Assembly: GCA_041659605.1 (NCBI GenBank)
Contig: JBAZXW010000004.1
Span: 62,001 to 126,000, forward strand
Origin: Solimonas sp041659605
Lineage (GTDB): Bacteria > Pseudomonadota > Gammaproteobacteria > Nevskiales > Nevskiaceae
Direction: 5' to 3'
DNA length: 64,000 nucleotides
In this document: positions 42,588 through 51,211 of the stretch, in pieces
How positions within the stretch are numbered: position 1 is the stretch's first letter
Layout of the letters: every line of letters starts with the position of its first letter
Program-made: the position numbers and the translations under genes
The notes under the pieces: generated by a model
Seen by the model: the letters and a program-made list of their open reading frames with translations, nothing else
The model's database searches: none
What the model was told of the DNA's origin: nothing

Positions 42588-45380
42588 ATGGACATCGCCG
42601 CAATTCCGGAGCTGGATCGCGCTCAAGTATTTGGGCGTCTGTCGAGGCTGAGGCCCGGCACAGAGGCTGACTTCGCGGTGCTCTGCTCGAGCCCGCGACT
42701 GGCGCAGCATCTGCAGGACGCGTATGCGCGCTGGCAGCTGGAGCGCGGCACGACGATCTGGCCGACGGCGACGATGCGCACGCCCGAGGCATTTTTGATC
42801 GATCTCGGTGACCGGCATCGCCTGCGGCAGCGCATCGGCCGGGGCTCGTCGCAGGAGCCACTGATCGATGCCGAGTCGGCGCTGTTGTGGCGCCTGGTGG
42901 TGTCGGAGTCGCGCAGCGATCAGCCGCTGCTGCGCGAGGCGGATGCGGCGACGCTGGCATATGAGGCCTGGCGGCTGTGTCGGGACTACGGCATCCGTCT
43001 GCCGCTGCCGGTTGTGAACGCCGACGTCGAGCGCTTCAATCAGTGGGCAGAGGCTTACCGGGCCCGATGCGAGCGCTTGCGCCGTGTCGATGCGGCCGAT
43101 CATCGGCGCGCGTTGCTGGACCCGCTCGCCGCGGGCGAATTGCGCGCACCCGAGTCGGTCGTGTTCGCGGGATACGACCGGCTTCCCCCCTGGCTGCAGA
43201 CCGTGGCCGCGTCGCTGCAGTCCGCGGGGACGCAGTTGTTCCTGCTGCAGCCGGTGCGCCGCAGCGCGCGGATCGAGGCGCGGACCGCCGGCGATGCCGA
43301 GCAGGAGTTGCGGCTGGCGGCGCTGTGGGTGCGCGAACAGGCGCTGGCGCAGCCGGATGCCCGCATCGGCGTGATCGTCCCGGACTTGCGCGCGCGGCGT
43401 GCCGACGTGCTGCGGGTGTTCGACCAGACCCTGTGTGCGTCCCTCGATACGCTGGATCCACCGTCGACGGAACGTCCGTACAACCTGAGCCTGGGCGAGC
43501 CGCTGGCCGCTGTCGGACTGGTGCAGTGCGCGACGTCGCTGCTGCGGCTGTGCATCGGCCCCATCGATCTGGCCGAAGCCGGCGCGCTGTTGTGCAGCCC
43601 CTACTGGTATGGTGGGGGGGATGACTGGGGGAACGATGGGGGCGGCGATCACCAGGCGGAGCGTCTCGCCAGCGCCGATCTGGATCGGGTGCTCCGCGAA
43701 CAGGGTCATCTGCAGGTCGATCTGCCACTGCTGCGCCAGCTGTCGCACCGGATGCCTGCCCTGCGCGCGCGCTTCGAGACCTTGTCGCAGCTGCGCCCGC
43801 GCGGTTCGGCCGAGCCGGCCGAGTGGGTCGAGCGCTTCACGCACTGGCTCGACGTCGCCGGCTGGCCCGGAGCCCGCAGCCTCGTCAGCACCGAATTTCA
43901 GGCGATGGAAGCCTGGCGCGGCCTTCTGCGTGAACTGGGCGGTCTGAGCCGCGTCGCCGGCAGAATCGCCGCGTCCGGCGCGTTGATGCAGCTGGAGCAG
44001 CTCGCGCGGCAGCGCGTTTTTCAGCCGCAGACGCCGCCGGTGAACATCCAGATTCTCGGCGCGCTGGAAGCCGAAGGTCTGGACTTCGACGTGCTCTGGG
44101 TGATGGGGCTCGACGACGAGCACTGGCCGGCGCGGCGCCCGGCGAACCCGTTCATCCCGCACGAGCTGCAGCGCCGCCTGGAACTGCCGCACGCGTCGTC
44201 GGCGCAGGAGCTCGCCTGGGCCGAGCGCATGACCGCGCGCTGGCGCGAGGCGGCGGCAGAAGTCGTGTTCAGCTGGGCGGCACGTGATGAGGATCGTGAA
44301 CTCGCGCCCAGTCCGCTGATCCACGCGGAGGCGCAGTCCGCCGTCGTTCATGCGGTCGATCCGATCGCCCCGGCGTGGCGCGCCGCACAGGCGTCGGGCA
44401 GTGAGGAGTTTCGCGCCGACGACTATGCGCCGGCACCCGATGCGGGCGTTCCGGTCCCCGGCGGTGCGCGCCTGCTCGGCGACCAGGCGCGCTGCCCGTT
44501 CCGGGGTTTCGCGACGCATCGGTTGGGAGCGCAGCCGCTCGAACAGCCCGGATACGGCCCCAATCACTTCGACCGCGGCACGATCGTGCACCGCGTGCTG
44601 GAGCGCCTGTGGCGCGGGCTGCGCACGCAGGATGCACTGCGGACGCTCGACGAGGCCGAGGTCGAACGGCGGATAGCGGAGGCCGTGGAGGTCGAGTTGC
44701 AGCGCCTCGCCAGCGAGAGCCCGCAACGTCTCACGCCAGGCCTGCGCCGCCTCGAAGCCGAGCGGCTGCGCAAGCTGCTGCGCGAGTGGCTCAATGTGGA
44801 GCGCGAGCGGCCGGCGTTCGTCGTCGAACAGCTGGAAGGCAGCGCGCCGGAGGCATCCGCCCCGGAGCAGGCCGTCGTGCACTTCGGTGGCCTGCAGCTC
44901 AGGCTGCGTCCGGACCGTATCGACCGTCTCGAAGACGGCAGCCGCCTGGTGATCGACTACAAGACCGGCAGCCGAAGGCCGCTGCCGTGGCGCGACGGGC
45001 GTCCGGACGAACCGCAACTGCTGCTGTACGCGCTGACCCAGGGCGAGGTTGGGGGTCTGGCCTATGCGCGCCTGCGCGCCGGCGGCCTCGGCTTCGACGG
45101 CCTGGGCGCGCACGCCGAGATGGCGTCGGGCGTGAAGGATTACGCCGGCGTGCGTGAAACCAAGGGCGCGGCCAGTTGGGATGCGCTGATGGGTCGCTGG
45201 CGCGGCGAGCTGGAGACGCTGGCCGGCGAGGTGCGCCGCGGCCTCGCCAGTGTCACCCCCAAGCACACGCGCCAGTCCTGTCGCGACTGCCATCTGCACG
45301 CGGTCTGCCGCATCCGCGAGCACGTCGCGGCAGCGGCATTCGGCGACGCCGGCGACGCCGGCGAAGGAGAGCGCGCATGA
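42588..45380 (+). CDS. AddB-like PD-(D/E)XK nuclease with Fe-S cysteines
   Basis: A 930-residue protein resembling the AddB/TIGR03623 group of double-strand-break repair subunits. No Walker A motif is visible near the N terminus, so the helicase-like half may be inactive. The nuclease motif is LVIDYKTGS (near 785). Four cysteines fit an AddB-type [4Fe-4S] cluster: CPFR (near 632) and CRDCHLHAVC near the C terminus. ATG 42588 is the start; the stop overlaps the AddA-like gene (ATGA at 45377-45380). A short Gly/Asp-rich insert (about 343-353) lies in the middle. Confidence 0.85.
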   Translation: MDIAAIPELDRAQVFGRLSRLRPGTEADFAVLCSSPRLAQHLQDAYARWQLERGTTIWPTATMRTPEAFLIDLGDRHRLRQRIGRGSSQEPLIDAESALLWRLVVSESRSDQPLLREADAATLAYEAWRLCRDYGIRLPLPVVNADVERFNQWAEAYRARCERLRRVDAADHRRALLDPLAAGELRAPESVVFAGYDRLPPWLQTVAASLQSAGTQLFLLQPVRRSARIEARTAGDAEQELRLAALWVREQALAQPDARIGVIVPDLRARRADVLRVFDQTLCASLDTLDPPSTERPYNLSLGEPLAAVGLVQCATSLLRLCIGPIDLAEAGALLCSPYWYGGGDDWGNDGGGDHQAERLASADLDRVLREQGHLQVDLPLLRQLSHRMPALRARFETLSQLRPRGSAEPAEWVERFTHWLDVAGWPGARSLVSTEFQAMEAWRGLLRELGGLSRVAGRIAASGALMQLEQLARQRVFQPQTPPVNIQILGALEAEGLDFDVLWVMGLDDEHWPARRPANPFIPHELQRRLELPHASSAQELAWAERMTARWREAAAEVVFSWAARDEDRELAPSPLIHAEAQSAVVHAVDPIAPAWRAAQASGSEEFRADDYAPAPDAGVPVPGGARLLGDQARCPFRGFATHRLGAQPLEQPGYGPNHFDRGTIVHRVLERLWRGLRTQDALRTLDEAEVERRIAEAVEVELQRLASESPQRLTPGLRRLEAERLRKLLREWLNVERERPAFVVEQLEGSAPEASAPEQAVVHFGGLQLRLRPDRIDRLEDGSRLVIDYKTGSRRPLPWRDGRPDEPQLLLYALTQGEVGGLAYARLRAGGLGFDGLGAHAEMASGVKDYAGVRETKGAASWDALMGRWRGELETLAGEVRRGLASVTPKHTRQSCRDCHLHAVCRIREHVAAAAFGDAGDAGEGERA

Positions 45381-48300
45381 CTGCCGTCCCGAAGCCTGTC
45401 GTGGCCGACGCCGCCGAGCGCGCCGCCGCGCTCGATCCGCAGCGCAGCTTCATCGTCCAGGCGCCCGCCGGGTCCGGCAAGACCGAACTGCTGACGCAGC
45501 GCCTGCTGGTGCTGTTGGCGGCGGTCGACGAGCCCGAAGAAGCGGTGGCGATGACCTTCACGCGCAAGGCCGCCGCGGAAATGCGTCATCGCGTGTTTTC
45601 CGCGGTGCGCCGCGCGCTCGACGACACGCCGCCGCAGGACGTGCACAAGCACCGAACCTGGACGCTGGCGCGCGCGGCGCTGCAGCGTTCGCAGTCGCGC
45701 GGCTGGCGTCTGGAGGACAACCCGCAGCGCCTGCGCGTGCTGACGATCGATTCGCTGTGCGCGCAGATCGTGCAGCAGTCGCCGCTCACCGCCGGCGTCG
45801 GCGGCCGCATCCAGATCACTGAATATGCGGAGCCGCTGTATCGCGAAGCGGCGCGGGCGACCCTGGCCTCGCTGGAGCTGGCGCTGGAAGGGGACGGGCC
45901 GCTGGCCGGGGCGGTGGCGCGCGTCTTGCGCCACTTCGACAACCGCACGGCGGTGCTGGAACAGCAACTGGTCGGCCTGCTCGCGCGGCGCGAGCAATGG
46001 CTGCCGCTGGCGACGCATCGAGCGCGCGAGCAGCGCCCCCGCGAAGTGCTGGAGGCGACGCTGGCCTGGGTCGTGCGCGATGCGCTGATCAAGGCGCTGG
46101 CAGCGGTGCCCGAGACGCTGCGTGCCGCGTGGCTGAGTTCGGCGGCACATGCCTCGTCGCAACTGTATGCCGGCGCGCCCGAGTTGCCGCTGCACACGCT
46201 GCGCGACGGTCGCTGGCCGTCTGCCGAGCCGCAGGACCTGCCGCGCTGGCACGCGCTGCTGGGTCTGGTATTCACGCAGGGTGAGGCACGCGACTGGCGC
46301 CGTACGGTCAATGCGTCGCAGGGCTTTCCGGCCGGCAAGACGAAGGCGGAAAAGGCGGAACTCGGACCCGCGCGCGATGCGCACCTGCAGCTCATTGCCC
46401 AACTCGCGGCGCTGCCGGGCGCACGCGAGGCCCTGCTGGCCCTGTACTCGCTGCCGGCGCCGCACTACGACGACGCGCAATGGGAGGTGTTGCAGGCGCT
46501 GCTCGATACGCTGCGACTGGCGGCGGCGCATCTGCGCGTCGTGTTCGCCGCGCGCGGCGAAGTCGATTTCTCCGAAGTCGCTGCGCAGGCGACAGCCGCG
46601 CTCGGCGGGGACGGGGACGAGCATGCAGGGCCCAGCGAGCTGGGTCTGCGCCTGGACTATCGCATCCGCCATCTGCTGGTCGACGAATTCCAGGACACGT
46701 CGAGCGTGCAATGGGAGTTGCTGCTGCGGCTGACCGCGGGCTGGACACCGGGCGACGGGCGCAGCCTGTTTCTGGTCGGCGATCCGATGCAGAGCATCTA
46801 TCGCTTCCGCGAAGCGGACGTCGGCCTGTTCCTGCGCGCCTGGCGCGACGGCATCGGCGCGCTGCGGCCCGAGCCGCTGAAGCTGCGCTGCAATTTCCGC
46901 TCGCAGGCCGGCGTCGTCGACTGGGTCAACCAGACGTTTTCGACGGTGCTGCCGGCGACGGCCGATCTCAATCGCAGTGCGGTGCCCTACAGCGCCGCCG
47001 TCGCGACGCATGTGCCCGGCGCAGAACCGGCCGTCAGCGTGCATGCCGCGGCGGACGAGGACGCTGGCGCGGAGGCGCTGCGCGTGCGCGACCTGGTCGT
47101 CGATGCGCGGCACCGTGATCCACAGGGAACGATCGCGATCCTGGTGCGCAGTCGCGGGCATCTGCTCGACATTGCGCCGGTGCTGCGCGACGCCGGGATT
47201 TCCTGTCGCGCCGTGGACATCGAGAGTCTCGCCGAACGCCCGGTGATTGCCGATCTGCGCGCGCTGACCTGGGCCCTGCTGCATCCCCAGGACCGCACCG
47301 CCTGGCTGGCCGTGCTGCGTGCGCCCTGGTGCGGATTGACACTGGCCGATCTGCATGCGCTGTGCGGTGATCTGCCGCGCCATCAGAGCCTGCTTGCGGC
47401 GCTGCGCGATCCGCAGCGACATCAGCGTCTGAGCATGGACGGGCGGCAGCGGCTGGAGCCGGTGCTGCAGGTCGTCGAGGCGGCGCTGACGCAGCAGGGG
47501 CGGCGACCGCTGCGGCGATGGATCGAGTCCACCTGGCTTGCGCTTGGCGGTCCGGCATGCGCCCGCGAGGCGTCGGCGCTGGCCGATGCGGCGGTGTTCC
47601 TCGACTGCCTGCAAGCGCTGGCACCCGGCGCGATGCTTGACGACTTTTCGCGCCTCGACCTGGCGCTGGCGCAGCTCAAGGCCGCGCCGGACCCCGCGGC
47701 GGACGACCGCGTCAGCCTGATGACGATTCACAAGTCGAAAGGGCTGGAGTTCGACACGGTGATCGTTCCCGGTCTCGGCCGCGGCACGCGCAGCGACGAG
47801 CCACCGCTGATCGCGTGGGCGCAGCTGACCGACGTCGACGGCGAGGAGCGTCTGGTGCTGGCGCCAGTGCACGCGACCGGCGACGAGCACGACCCGAGCT
47901 TCGATTACGTGCGCAGCCTGGACGCGGAGAAGCAGCGCCACGAGGACGGGCGCCTGCTCTACGTCGCAGCCACGCGAGCGCGCAAGCGCCTGCATCTGCT
48001 CGGTTCGGCGAGCCGCGATGCCGAAGGCCGGATCGGAGTTCCGCCGGGTCGCAGTCTGCTGGCGCGCCTGTGGCCGGCCGTGGCCGCACATTTCCTGCAG
48101 CTCGACGCGGGCGCCGAGCGCGCTCCGGTGCAGGAGCGTCTACCGGCGGCATCCGCCGACGAGCATCTGGCGCCGGCTTTGCGGCGCCGGGTGGGATGGA
48201 CGGCACCGTCGGCCGTTTCCGCATTGCCCTTGCCGGCGTCCGCGGCTGGCGATCGGAGCGAGGCGCTGCGCTTCGATTGGGCCGGCGAGACGGCGCGCTG

Positions 48301-48835
48301 CGTCGGCGTCGTGTTCCACCGCTGGATGCAGTTCATTGCCGAGGACGGCGTCGAGCGCTGGCCGGCCGCGCGCTGCGCCGAAGTCAAAGAAGGCGTCGCG
48401 GAGGACCTGCGTCGGGAAGGTGTGCCGGAGGCCCAGCTCGCCGCGGCGACCGGCCGCGTGCTCGCGGGTCTGCACAATACGCTCGACGACGCGCGCGGAC
48501 GCTGGCTGCTGCGCGGCGACCATGGCGACGCCTTCAGCGAGCTGGCCTTGAGCGTGATCGACCGCGGCCGCGCACGCCGCCTGGTGGTCGACCGCAGCTT
48601 CGTCGACGAGCACGGCACACGCTGGATCGTCGACTTCAAGACGAGCGCACACCAAGGCGGTGAAGTGGCGACGTTCGTGCGCCAGGAGCTGGAGCGCTAC
48701 CGCCCGCAGCTGCTGGGTTACATGGACGCGCTGGCACGCCTGTATCAGGGATCCGGGGCGGCGGAGCCGGTGCGAGCGGCCTTGTATCTGCCCCTGATCG
48801 ACGATCCGTCGCTGCGCTGGATCGAGCTGAAGTGA
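45377..48835 (+). CDS. AddA-like UvrD-family helicase-nuclease
   Basis: A 1152-residue superfamily 1 helicase with a C-terminal nuclease. Motif I is APAGSGKT (29-36, Lys35), Ia MTFTRKAAAEM, II LLVDEFQDTS (near 435), III FLVGDPMQSIYRFR, IV RCNFRS, V TIHKSKGLEFD and VI VAATRARKRL. The nuclease motif is WIVDFKTS near the C terminus. With the AddB-like partner it should process DNA ends for RecA loading, the job of RecBCD in E. coli. It overlaps its partner by four bases. Confidence 0.92.
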   Translation: MTAVPKPVVADAAERAAALDPQRSFIVQAPAGSGKTELLTQRLLVLLAAVDEPEEAVAMTFTRKAAAEMRHRVFSAVRRALDDTPPQDVHKHRTWTLARAALQRSQSRGWRLEDNPQRLRVLTIDSLCAQIVQQSPLTAGVGGRIQITEYAEPLYREAARATLASLELALEGDGPLAGAVARVLRHFDNRTAVLEQQLVGLLARREQWLPLATHRAREQRPREVLEATLAWVVRDALIKALAAVPETLRAAWLSSAAHASSQLYAGAPELPLHTLRDGRWPSAEPQDLPRWHALLGLVFTQGEARDWRRTVNASQGFPAGKTKAEKAELGPARDAHLQLIAQLAALPGAREALLALYSLPAPHYDDAQWEVLQALLDTLRLAAAHLRVVFAARGEVDFSEVAAQATAALGGDGDEHAGPSELGLRLDYRIRHLLVDEFQDTSSVQWELLLRLTAGWTPGDGRSLFLVGDPMQSIYRFREADVGLFLRAWRDGIGALRPEPLKLRCNFRSQAGVVDWVNQTFSTVLPATADLNRSAVPYSAAVATHVPGAEPAVSVHAAADEDAGAEALRVRDLVVDARHRDPQGTIAILVRSRGHLLDIAPVLRDAGISCRAVDIESLAERPVIADLRALTWALLHPQDRTAWLAVLRAPWCGLTLADLHALCGDLPRHQSLLAALRDPQRHQRLSMDGRQRLEPVLQVVEAALTQQGRRPLRRWIESTWLALGGPACAREASALADAAVFLDCLQALAPGAMLDDFSRLDLALAQLKAAPDPAADDRVSLMTIHKSKGLEFDTVIVPGLGRGTRSDEPPLIAWAQLTDVDGEERLVLAPVHATGDEHDPSFDYVRSLDAEKQRHEDGRLLYVAATRARKRLHLLGSASRDAEGRIGVPPGRSLLARLWPAVAAHFLQLDAGAERAPVQERLPAASADEHLAPALRRRVGWTAPSAVSALPLPASAAGDRSEALRFDWAGETARCVGVVFHRWMQFIAEDGVERWPAARCAEVKEGVAEDLRREGVPEAQLAAATGRVLAGLHNTLDDARGRWLLRGDHGDAFSELALSVIDRGRARRLVVDRSFVDEHGTRWIVDFKTSAHQGGEVATFVRQELERYRPQLLGYMDALARLYQGSGAAEPVRAALYLPLIDDPSLRWIELK

Positions 48836-48860
48836 TGCTTTTAGGGGAGGCTCGGTGCCT

Positions 48861-48882
48861 TCCCGGGCTGCGCCCGGGCTAC
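48861..48882. repeat. REP-like palindrome (CCCGGGC-TGC-GCCCGGG + CTAC)
   Basis: A short GC-rich inverted repeat just after the AddA-like gene. Its sequence CCCGGGCTGCGCCCGGGCTAC recurs in inverted, extended form at 53354-53409, a second repeat family distinct from the GTAGGATGGGCT type. Confidence 0.65.
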
Positions 48883-48916
48883 AACAGCGCACACCGGTAG
48901 CACCGGGCCGCGACAC

Positions 48917-48942
48917 AAAAAAACGGCGCCGCAAGGCGCCGT
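48917..48942 (-). terminator. Rho-independent terminator of fdxA
   Basis: On the minus strand ACGGCGCC-TTGC-GGCGCCGT (perfect 8-bp stem) is followed by seven T residues, 19 bp after the fdxA stop codon. On the plus strand the stem is followed by GTCTTCAT only, so it is mainly a terminator for fdxA. Confidence 0.92.
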
Positions 48943-48960
48943 CTTCATATCGATTGGACT

Positions 48961-49284
48961 TCAGCGTTCGAGCAGCGCCAGCTTGTCCGGCTTGCCGTCC
49001 CAGTCCTTGGCACCTTCCGGCGCTTCCTTGCGCTCGGTGATGACCGGCCATTCCTTGGTCAGCTGCGCGTTGATGTCCTTGAAGTGGGCCTGCTCCGCGG
49101 GCAGGTCGTCTTCGGCGAAGATGGCCTCGGCCGGACACTCCGGCTCGCACAGCGTGCAGTCGATACATTCCTCGGGGTCGATCACGAGGAAATTCGGGCC
49201 TTCGTGGAAGCAGTCGACCGGGCAGACTTCGACACAGTCGGTGTACTTGCACTTGATGCAGTTTTCAGTGACGACAAAGGTCAT
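48961..49284 (-). CDS. fdxA: 7Fe ferredoxin FdxA
   Basis: A 107-residue [3Fe-4S][4Fe-4S] ferredoxin of the Azotobacter FdI type. The cysteines at 9, 12, 17, 21, 25, 40, 43, 46 and 50 have exactly the FdI spacing: 9, 17 and 50 for the 3Fe cluster, 21, 40, 43 and 46 for the 4Fe cluster, 12 and 25 free. A low-potential electron carrier, linked in Azotobacter to oxidative-stress control. It lies 59 bp after the NUDIX gene. An ACAAT-N6-ATTGT dyad sits in the gap upstream (49322-49337). A strong terminator follows. Confidence 0.97.
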   Translation of the reverse strand: MTFVVTENCIKCKYTDCVEVCPVDCFHEGPNFLVIDPEECIDCTLCEPECPAEAIFAEDDLPAEQAHFKDINAQLTKEWPVITERKEAPEGAKDWDGKPDKLALLER

Positions 49285-49343
49285 GTGGCGCTCTGGGACC
49301 TAAGGCCCGGATTGGGTTCAAACAATGGAAATATTGTAAACGA

Positions 49344-49943
49344 TCAGCTTGCGGCGGGGTCGTCGCCGGGGACTTCGGCGCGCGCGGGGGCGCGGGGCTT
49401 GTAGGTCAGGTCGAGGACGTGGGTCGTGAATGTACCGCGGCGCCGGTCGTCGAAGAAACGCTTGAGGCTTTGGTAGATGGTCGGAAAGGCGATGTCATCC
49501 CAGGGGATTTCGTCCTCGGCCATCAGCATCACCTCCGAGCTTTCCGGCGTCGGGCCGAATGACGGCGCCAGCAGCCGTCCGCAATGGATCATGTAGATCT
49601 GGCTGACATACGGCACGTTGATGACCATCAGCAGCGATCCGACCTCGACGTCGCCCAGCGATTCCTCGCGCGCTTCGCGTGCGGCGCCGGCAGCGCTGGT
49701 TTCGCCCAGTTCCATGAACCCGGCCGGGAAGGTCCAAAGTCCCAGCCGCGGCTCGATGTTGCGGCGGCACATCAGCACGCGCCCATCTTCCCATTCCGGG
49801 ATCACGCCGACGATCACCTTGGGATTGCGATACTGGATGTGCCCGCAGCTGCGGCAGACATGCCGGGGCAGATGGTCGCCTTCCGGTATGCGAAACTCGA
49901 CCGCCTGGCCACAGGCGTTGCAATAGCGGGTTTCCGGAAACAT
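49344..49943 (-). CDS. NUDIX hydrolase with N-terminal zinc ribbon
   Basis: A 199-residue protein. Residues 8-35 form a two-CxxC zinc ribbon (YCNACG, VCRSCG) as in NudC-type pyrophosphatases. The NUDIX box runs from GFMELGE to REAREESLG; the usual Gly-hydrophobic ending is changed to Leu-Gly, but the REx2EE metal ligands are kept. A nucleoside-diphosphate-derivative hydrolase is likely, perhaps on NADH or ADP-ribose. It is the upstream neighbour of fdxA on the same strand. Confidence 0.9.
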   Translation of the reverse strand: MFPETRYCNACGQAVEFRIPEGDHLPRHVCRSCGHIQYRNPKVIVGVIPEWEDGRVLMCRRNIEPRLGLWTFPAGFMELGETSAAGAAREAREESLGDVEVGSLLMVINVPYVSQIYMIHCGRLLAPSFGPTPESSEVMLMAEDEIPWDDIAFPTIYQSLKRFFDDRRRGTFTTHVLDLTYKPRAPARAEVPGDDPAAS

Positions 49944-50078
49944 TCGAGGCGGCGGCGCGGCGTGCGGAGATCGAGACGGACGAGGCTCGCACTATAGCCG
50001 CTCAGTGGATTTGCGCGGAAAAATCAGGGAACATCGGCACACAAAAGAAGTGCCATTTTCGAGATCTGGGGGATTGCT

Positions 50079-50993
50079 ATGAAGAAGCTCGGTGTGCTCG
50101 CGGTCGGCCTCGTGATGTCCGCTGCGGTGTTCGCGCAGGACGAAGCCTTAACGGAGCCGACGGCCGACAGCAGCTACGCGGAGCCGGCCCCCGAACAGGG
50201 CGATGCCGCTGCGCCGGAGAGCGGCGACGCCGCAGCAGCAGAAGACAGCGGTAGCGTGGCGGAAGAAGCGGCGCCGGCAGATGCCGAAGCTGCGGATGCC
50301 GGCGCCACCGAAGACGGCAGTGCCGATGCCGGCAGCACAGACGCGGGTGCCACCGATGCCGCGGCGGACGAAGGCACGTCCGATGCAACGGCCTCCGACA
50401 GCTACGCTACGGACAGCGGCGCGAGCGACAGCGCTTCGTCCGAATCCAGCGAAGAGGTCGCCTCTGACGAGAGTGGCACCGAGGCGGAAGGCGAACAGGA
50501 AGAGCCAAGCTGGTTCTATGTCGGCGGCGATTACGTCTGGACCAGTGTTTCGTTCTCCAAGGATTCGCTGGCAGCTGATTTCGGTGCCGAGGAGCTGGAC
50601 TCGAAGATGTATCGAGTCCACGCGGGCATGCGTGTGTTCGAGGCCGTGAGCGTCGAGGCGCAGGTCGGCTTCGACGGTGGCAGCTCGGATGATCCGCTGG
50701 ACGGCGAATACAACACCAAGCAGTTCTTCGGCGTCTATCTGGTGCCGACCGGCGTGCTGTTCGATCTGATCGAAGTCGGCGGCGCCATTGGCTACGCGAG
50801 CACCAGGCTCGAACGCGGCGATGTGTCGGAAACGCTCAGCGGCGCAAGCTTCGGCGTCAACCTGGATATCCCGCTGTTCACCAGCGACTCGCTGGAACTG
50901 CGCGTCGGCGGCGGTGCAACGGTGTTCCGCGCGCAGAACTCGGCGCGCATCCACGGTTACCACGCCGGTGTGCGTATCGACTTCAACCTCTGA
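50079..50993 (+). CDS. Outer-membrane beta-barrel protein with a long acidic linker
   Basis: A 304-residue secreted protein. The signal peptide is 1-20 (MKKLGVLAVGLVMSAAVFAQ). Residues 21-145 are low-complexity, almost only Ala, Asp, Glu, Ser, Thr and Gly (for example AADAGATEDGSADAGST), strongly acidic and probably disordered. Residues 146-304 form an OmpA/OmpW-like barrel with alternating strands (WFYVGGDYVWTSVSF, YRVHAGMRVFEAVSVEAQVGFDGG) ending in RIDFNL. Function unknown. GGGGGAT precedes ATG 50079 and a good terminator follows the gene. Confidence 0.88.
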   Translation: MKKLGVLAVGLVMSAAVFAQDEALTEPTADSSYAEPAPEQGDAAAPESGDAAAAEDSGSVAEEAAPADAEAADAGATEDGSADAGSTDAGATDAAADEGTSDATASDSYATDSGASDSASSESSEEVASDESGTEAEGEQEEPSWFYVGGDYVWTSVSFSKDSLAADFGAEELDSKMYRVHAGMRVFEAVSVEAQVGFDGGSSDDPLDGEYNTKQFFGVYLVPTGVLFDLIEVGGAIGYASTRLERGDVSETLSGASFGVNLDIPLFTSDSLELRVGGGATVFRAQNSARIHGYHAGVRIDFNL

Positions 50994-51016
50994 GGGACAG
51001 CCCATCGGGCAGGCGC

Positions 51017-51054
51017 GCGGGCGGCCCAGACCCTGGGACCGCCCGCTTTGCTTT
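51017..51054 (+). terminator. Rho-independent terminator after the beta-barrel gene
   Basis: GCGGGCGG (51017-51024) pairs with CCGCCCGC (51039-51046), enclosing a second small stem CCCAG/CTGGG, and is followed by TTTGCTTT. It lies 24 bp after the stop codon at 50993. Confidence 0.85.
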
Positions 51055-51058
51055 GGGC

Positions 51059-51086
51059 TGGTCAGCGTGTTGCCGCCCGATATAAT
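51059..51086 (+). promoter_or_regulatory. Sigma70 promoter of the tRNA-Leu gene
   Basis: A perfect -10 hexamer TATAAT (51081-51086) lies 12 bp before the tRNA 5' end; TGGTCA (51059-51064) is a four-of-six -35 match at 16-bp spacing. A GC-rich stretch (GCGCGCCCC) directly follows the -10, like the stringent discriminators of stable RNA genes. Confidence 0.65.
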
Positions 51087-51098
51087 GCGCGCCCCTAT

Positions 51099-51186
51099 GC
51101 CGAAGTGGCGGAATCGGTAGACGCAGCGGACTCAAAATCCGCCGAGGCAACCCCTCGTGAGAGTTCGAGTCTCTCCTTCGGCACCA
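51099..51186 (+). tRNA. tRNA-Leu (anticodon CAA)
   Basis: The acceptor stem GCCGAAG/CTTCGGC closes the cloverleaf. The anticodon stem GCGGA/TCCGC holds loop CTCAAAA with anticodon CAA at 51133-51135 (reads UUG). A class II long variable arm (GAGGCAACCCCTC) and T arm GAGAG-TTCGAGT-CTCTC follow. The 3' CCA is encoded (51184-51186) after discriminator A51183. Confidence 0.97.
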
Positions 51187-51211
51187 CCGATGGCCACGAA
51201 ATGGATCTTTC

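Noticed and set aside
42540..48091. Two open frames of over 900 codons opposite the AddB/AddA-like genes
   Set aside because: No start signal or domain; both are mirrors of genes with intact helicase and nuclease motifs.
51099..51186. Integration site at the tRNA-Leu gene
   Set aside because: No integrase nearby and no direct repeat of the tRNA 3' end found in the window.
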